DNA of 64,000 nt from Sphingopyxis panaciterrae. GTDB taxonomy: Bacteria > Pseudomonadota > Alphaproteobacteria > Sphingomonadales > Sphingomonadaceae. Position numbers and translations under genes: made by a program. Under the pieces are notes generated by a model that did no database searches, was not told the origin of the DNA, and saw only the letters and a program-made list of their open reading frames with translations. How positions within the stretch are numbered: position 1 is the first letter of the stretch; each line of letters opens with the position of its first letter. This document shows, piece by piece, positions 61,988-64,000 of this stretch. The stretch lies in the NCBI RefSeq assembly GCF_011762125.1, contig NZ_JAASQN010000002.1:744001-808000 (forward strand), given 5' to 3'.

Positions 61988-62902
61988 ATGACCTACCAGC
62001 GCCCTGTCCGTCGCCGCCGCGTGCAGCTTGCCGTTCCGGCCTCCAGCGAAAAGATGCTCGCCAAGGCGGCAGCGTCAAATGCCGATCATGTCTTTCTCGA
62101 CCTCGAAGATGCGGTGACGCCGCGCGAGAAGGTGTCGGCCCGCGCAAAAGTGATCGATGCGCTGAACAACCTCGACTGGGGCGACAAGACGCGGTGCGTG
62201 CGGATCAACGATCTCGGCACCGAATGGTGTTATGAGGACATCATCCAGGTGGCCGAGCAGGCGCATGACCATCTCGACACGATCATGCTGCCCAAGGCGC
62301 GCTGCGCGTCCGATCTGCTGTTTGTCGATACGCTGCTGTCGCAGATCGAGAAGCGGCTGAAACTCGAAAAGAAGATCGGGCTCGAAGTCCTGATCGAGGA
62401 AGTCGACGGTATGCGCAACGTGAACGAGATTGCGTTCGCCACGCCGCGCCTGGAAGCCCTGATCTTCGGTTTCGGCGATTATTCGGCATCGATGGGGATG
62501 GATCCGGTCATCCTTTATGGAAAGAGCAGTTATCCCGGCGACCCGTGGCATTACGGCCGGTGGCAGCTGGCGATTGCTGCGCGCGCGGCTGGCGTGGATG
62601 CGATCGACGGTCCCTTCCCGGGCCTGAAAGATACCGAGACCTATCGCGAGGAATGCATTCGCTCGCAGCTGCTCGGCTTCATCGGCAAATGGGCCCTCCA
62701 TCCGGTCCAGATCGACGTCGCGCTCGACGTCTACACTCCCGATGCCGAAGCTGTCCGCAAGGCGCGCGCCATGATGGAAGCCTATGCCGAGGCCGAGGCC
62801 CAGGGGTTGGGCACGATTTCGATCGATGGCCAGATGGTCGATGCCGGGACCGTCCGCATGCAGCAGGTCATCCTGCAACGCGCGCTGCGGGCGGGTGTTT
62901 AG
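61988..62902 (+). CDS. HpcH/HpaI-CitE family lyase, L-malyl-CoA/beta-methylmalyl-CoA lyase-like
   Basis: The 304-aa TIM-barrel lyase has HVFLDLEDAVTPREK (Mg-binding Glu/Asp region), NNLDWGDKTRCVRIND, TIMLPKARCASDL, FGFGDYSASMGM and GKWALHPVQIDV. Together with DPWHYGRWQ and VDAIDGPFPGLKD these are closer to Mcl1-type malyl/methylmalyl-CoA lyase than to plain CitE. It would cleave a hydroxyacyl-CoA to a keto acid and an acyl-CoA, for example glyoxylate plus propionyl-CoA. Eight bases separate it from the CoA-transferase. Confidence 0.87.
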   Translation: MTYQRPVRRRRVQLAVPASSEKMLAKAAASNADHVFLDLEDAVTPREKVSARAKVIDALNNLDWGDKTRCVRINDLGTEWCYEDIIQVAEQAHDHLDTIMLPKARCASDLLFVDTLLSQIEKRLKLEKKIGLEVLIEEVDGMRNVNEIAFATPRLEALIFGFGDYSASMGMDPVILYGKSSYPGDPWHYGRWQLAIAARAAGVDAIDGPFPGLKDTETYREECIRSQLLGFIGKWALHPVQIDVALDVYTPDAEAVRKARAMMEAYAEAEAQGLGTISIDGQMVDAGTVRMQQVILQRALRAGV

Positions 62903-62953
62903 ACCCCGCCGGCGTCACCGCCCCCAAGCTGCTCTTCCCATGCGAGGTGTCCG

Positions 62954-64000
62954 ATGGGCGAACTGACAAGAAGCGCGGGACGTTTCGCCGCCGAACTGCG
63001 CTACGACGACCTTCCGCCCGGCGCGGCGGCGACGGCGATGACCGGTATCGCCGATTGCGTATCGGTGATCCTGCTCGGCCTCGACGAGCCGGTGACTGCG
63101 ATAGTCGCCGCGGGAGCGCCCCGGGGGGATGCGGCAAGCGCATTATGGGGAAAGCTGCGGACGACCGCCGACTATGCCGCGCTGATCAACGCGACGTCGG
63201 CGCATTCGCTCGACTATGACGATACCAGCGGCGAAAGCCATCCGAGTGCCGTGCTGTTCCCCGCCATTCTCGCGGTGGGCGAACCATTCGCCAGCGGCCA
63301 GGACATACTCGCCGCCTATGTTGCAGGCTATGAAATCTGGTGCGAACTTGTTTCGAGGGACCGGGACAAGCATCACGTAAAGGGTTTTCACCCCTCCGGT
63401 ATTTTCGGTGCGATCGGGGCCGCCGCTGCCTGTGCGAACCTCTTGCGCCTCGATGCGCGGCAGACCTCCGCCGCCTTGGCGATCGCCGCCTCGATGTCGG
63501 CGGGCCTCGTTGCCAATTTCGGTACGATGACCAAGCCTTACCAACTTGGCCGCGCGGCGCAGAGCGGGGTGCTGGCGGCGCAAATGGCGGCCCGCGGCAT
63601 GACCGCGGGGATGGACGCGCTCGAGCATCCCGGCGGCTTCCTTTCTGCCTTTTCGCCCGCCGGCCGGATTACCCACGAAACCGCGCCGCGCTTCGGCGAC
63701 GAATGGCGCATTCTGAACGAAGGGCTGAACATAAAACTCTATCCCGTCTGCTATGCGGCGCATCGGCTGATCAATTCCGCGACGGCAATCGACGGGCTGG
63801 CGGGCCGCGTCGAGGCGATCCGGTCGATCCGTGTGCATCTGGGGAAAATCCAGTCCGGAATCCTGCGCTATCGCGAGCCAGGCGATGCGCTCGAAGCGAA
63901 ATTCAGCGCTGAATTTGCCGTTGCGGCAGCTCTACTGGCTGGAAATGTCGGCCTTCGCGAACTCGACGACAGCTTTGTCAGGCGAGCCGATGTCCTCCGG
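62954..64000 (+). CDS. MmgE/PrpD family protein (partial at right edge)
   Basis: The frame is open from ATG 62954 to the end of the window (349 codons). It starts MGELTRSAGRFAAELRYDDLP. NATSAHSLDYDDTSGESHPS is the family's conserved substrate loop, and KGFHPSGIFGAIGAAAA and GTMTKPYQLGRAAQSGVLAAQMA follow. The family includes 2-methylcitrate dehydratase and cis-aconitate decarboxylase. It is 51 bases after the lyase, so it probably belongs to the operon and handles a branched tricarboxylate or similar acid. The C-terminus is missing. Confidence 0.9.
   Translation, partial: MGELTRSAGRFAAELRYDDLPPGAAATAMTGIADCVSVILLGLDEPVTAIVAAGAPRGDAASALWGKLRTTADYAALINATSAHSLDYDDTSGESHPSAVLFPAILAVGEPFASGQDILAAYVAGYEIWCELVSRDRDKHHVKGFHPSGIFGAIGAAAACANLLRLDARQTSAALAIAASMSAGLVANFGTMTKPYQLGRAAQSGVLAAQMAARGMTAGMDALEHPGGFLSAFSPAGRITHETAPRFGDEWRILNEGLNIKLYPVCYAAHRLINSATAIDGLAGRVEAIRSIRVHLGKIQSGILRYREPGDALEAKFSAEFAVAAALLAGNVGLRELDDSFVRRADVLR

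Noticed and set aside
1-64000. CRISPR arrays, tRNA or rRNA genes, phage modules, intact transposases
   Set aside because: None seen on reading; no regularly spaced repeats or cloverleaf-like blocks were noticed.

Overview
The window looks like chromosomal DNA of a GC-rich alphaproteobacterium of the order Sphingomonadales (a Sphingopyxis/Sphingobium/Novosphingobium-type organism). The grounds are three large TonB-dependent receptors beside catabolic genes, the style of the proteins, and the mix of SDRs, acyl-CoA dehydrogenases, MaoC proteins and many small regulators. The genus is inference. I see no tRNA, rRNA, CRISPR array or intact transposase.

Region 1 (1-23.7 kb) is a catabolic island probably run by one XRE-cupin regulator (1828-2604). 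A short palindromic element, core TACSGATCSGTAA and often extended by GTCAA, occurs about ten times. It lies in front of the flavin monooxygenase (253-1578), the regulator itself, the nitronate-monooxygenase-like gene (2870), the hydantoinase-type hyuAB operon (12616 leftward), the kinase/phospho-lyase/aldehyde dehydrogenase operon (12927-16768), the TonB receptor (18897-20969) and the alpha/beta hydrolase (22437-23630). The hyuAB transcript probably runs on through an SDR and a secreted EutQ-like cupin into a TonB receptor. The rightward operon encodes an APH-family kinase, a PLP phospho-lyase of the ethanolamine-phosphate/phosphohydroxylysine type and an aldehyde dehydrogenase. That is a complete route for deaminating an amino alcohol, and together with HyuAB it suggests breakdown of an amide- or amino-alcohol-containing compound. 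GST, MFS and quinone-oxidoreductase genes fill the region.

Region 2 (23.7-34 kb) opens with a decayed AraC gene. An ECF sigma/anti-sigma pair follows, divergent from a small secreted EF-hand protein. Then comes a leftward operon of a 1069-aa autotransporter whose stop overlaps the start of a complete BamA homologue, with a poorly recognisable FNR-like gene behind it. A BamA coupled to one autotransporter, away from the usual bamA neighbourhood, is unusual.

Region 3 (34.9-49.9 kb) carries regulator/target pairs: leucine dehydrogenase with an Lrp regulator, a YczE membrane protein with a MocR regulator, and a MarR regulator with a phenol-hydroxylase-type flavoprotein. It also has a ferredoxin reductase and a [2Fe-2S] ferredoxin with no oxygenase nearby, two amidohydrolases, IclR and two TetR regulators, a cysteine-rich unknown protein and a nitroreductase.

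Region 4 (50-64 kb) is a second catabolic island. It has an SDR with two overlapping acyl-CoA dehydrogenases, a TonB receptor, and an amidohydrolase that is an almost exact copy of the one at 43.7 kb and sits between two cupins. A tightly packed rightward operon follows: MaoC, acyl-CoA dehydrogenase, MaoC, class III CoA-transferase, CitE/Mcl-type lyase, MmgE/PrpD. The two MaoC proteins resemble the two halves of mesaconyl-CoA hydratase, so the operon reads as a branched C5-dicarboxylyl-CoA pathway ending in a C-C lyase. The last gene runs off the window.
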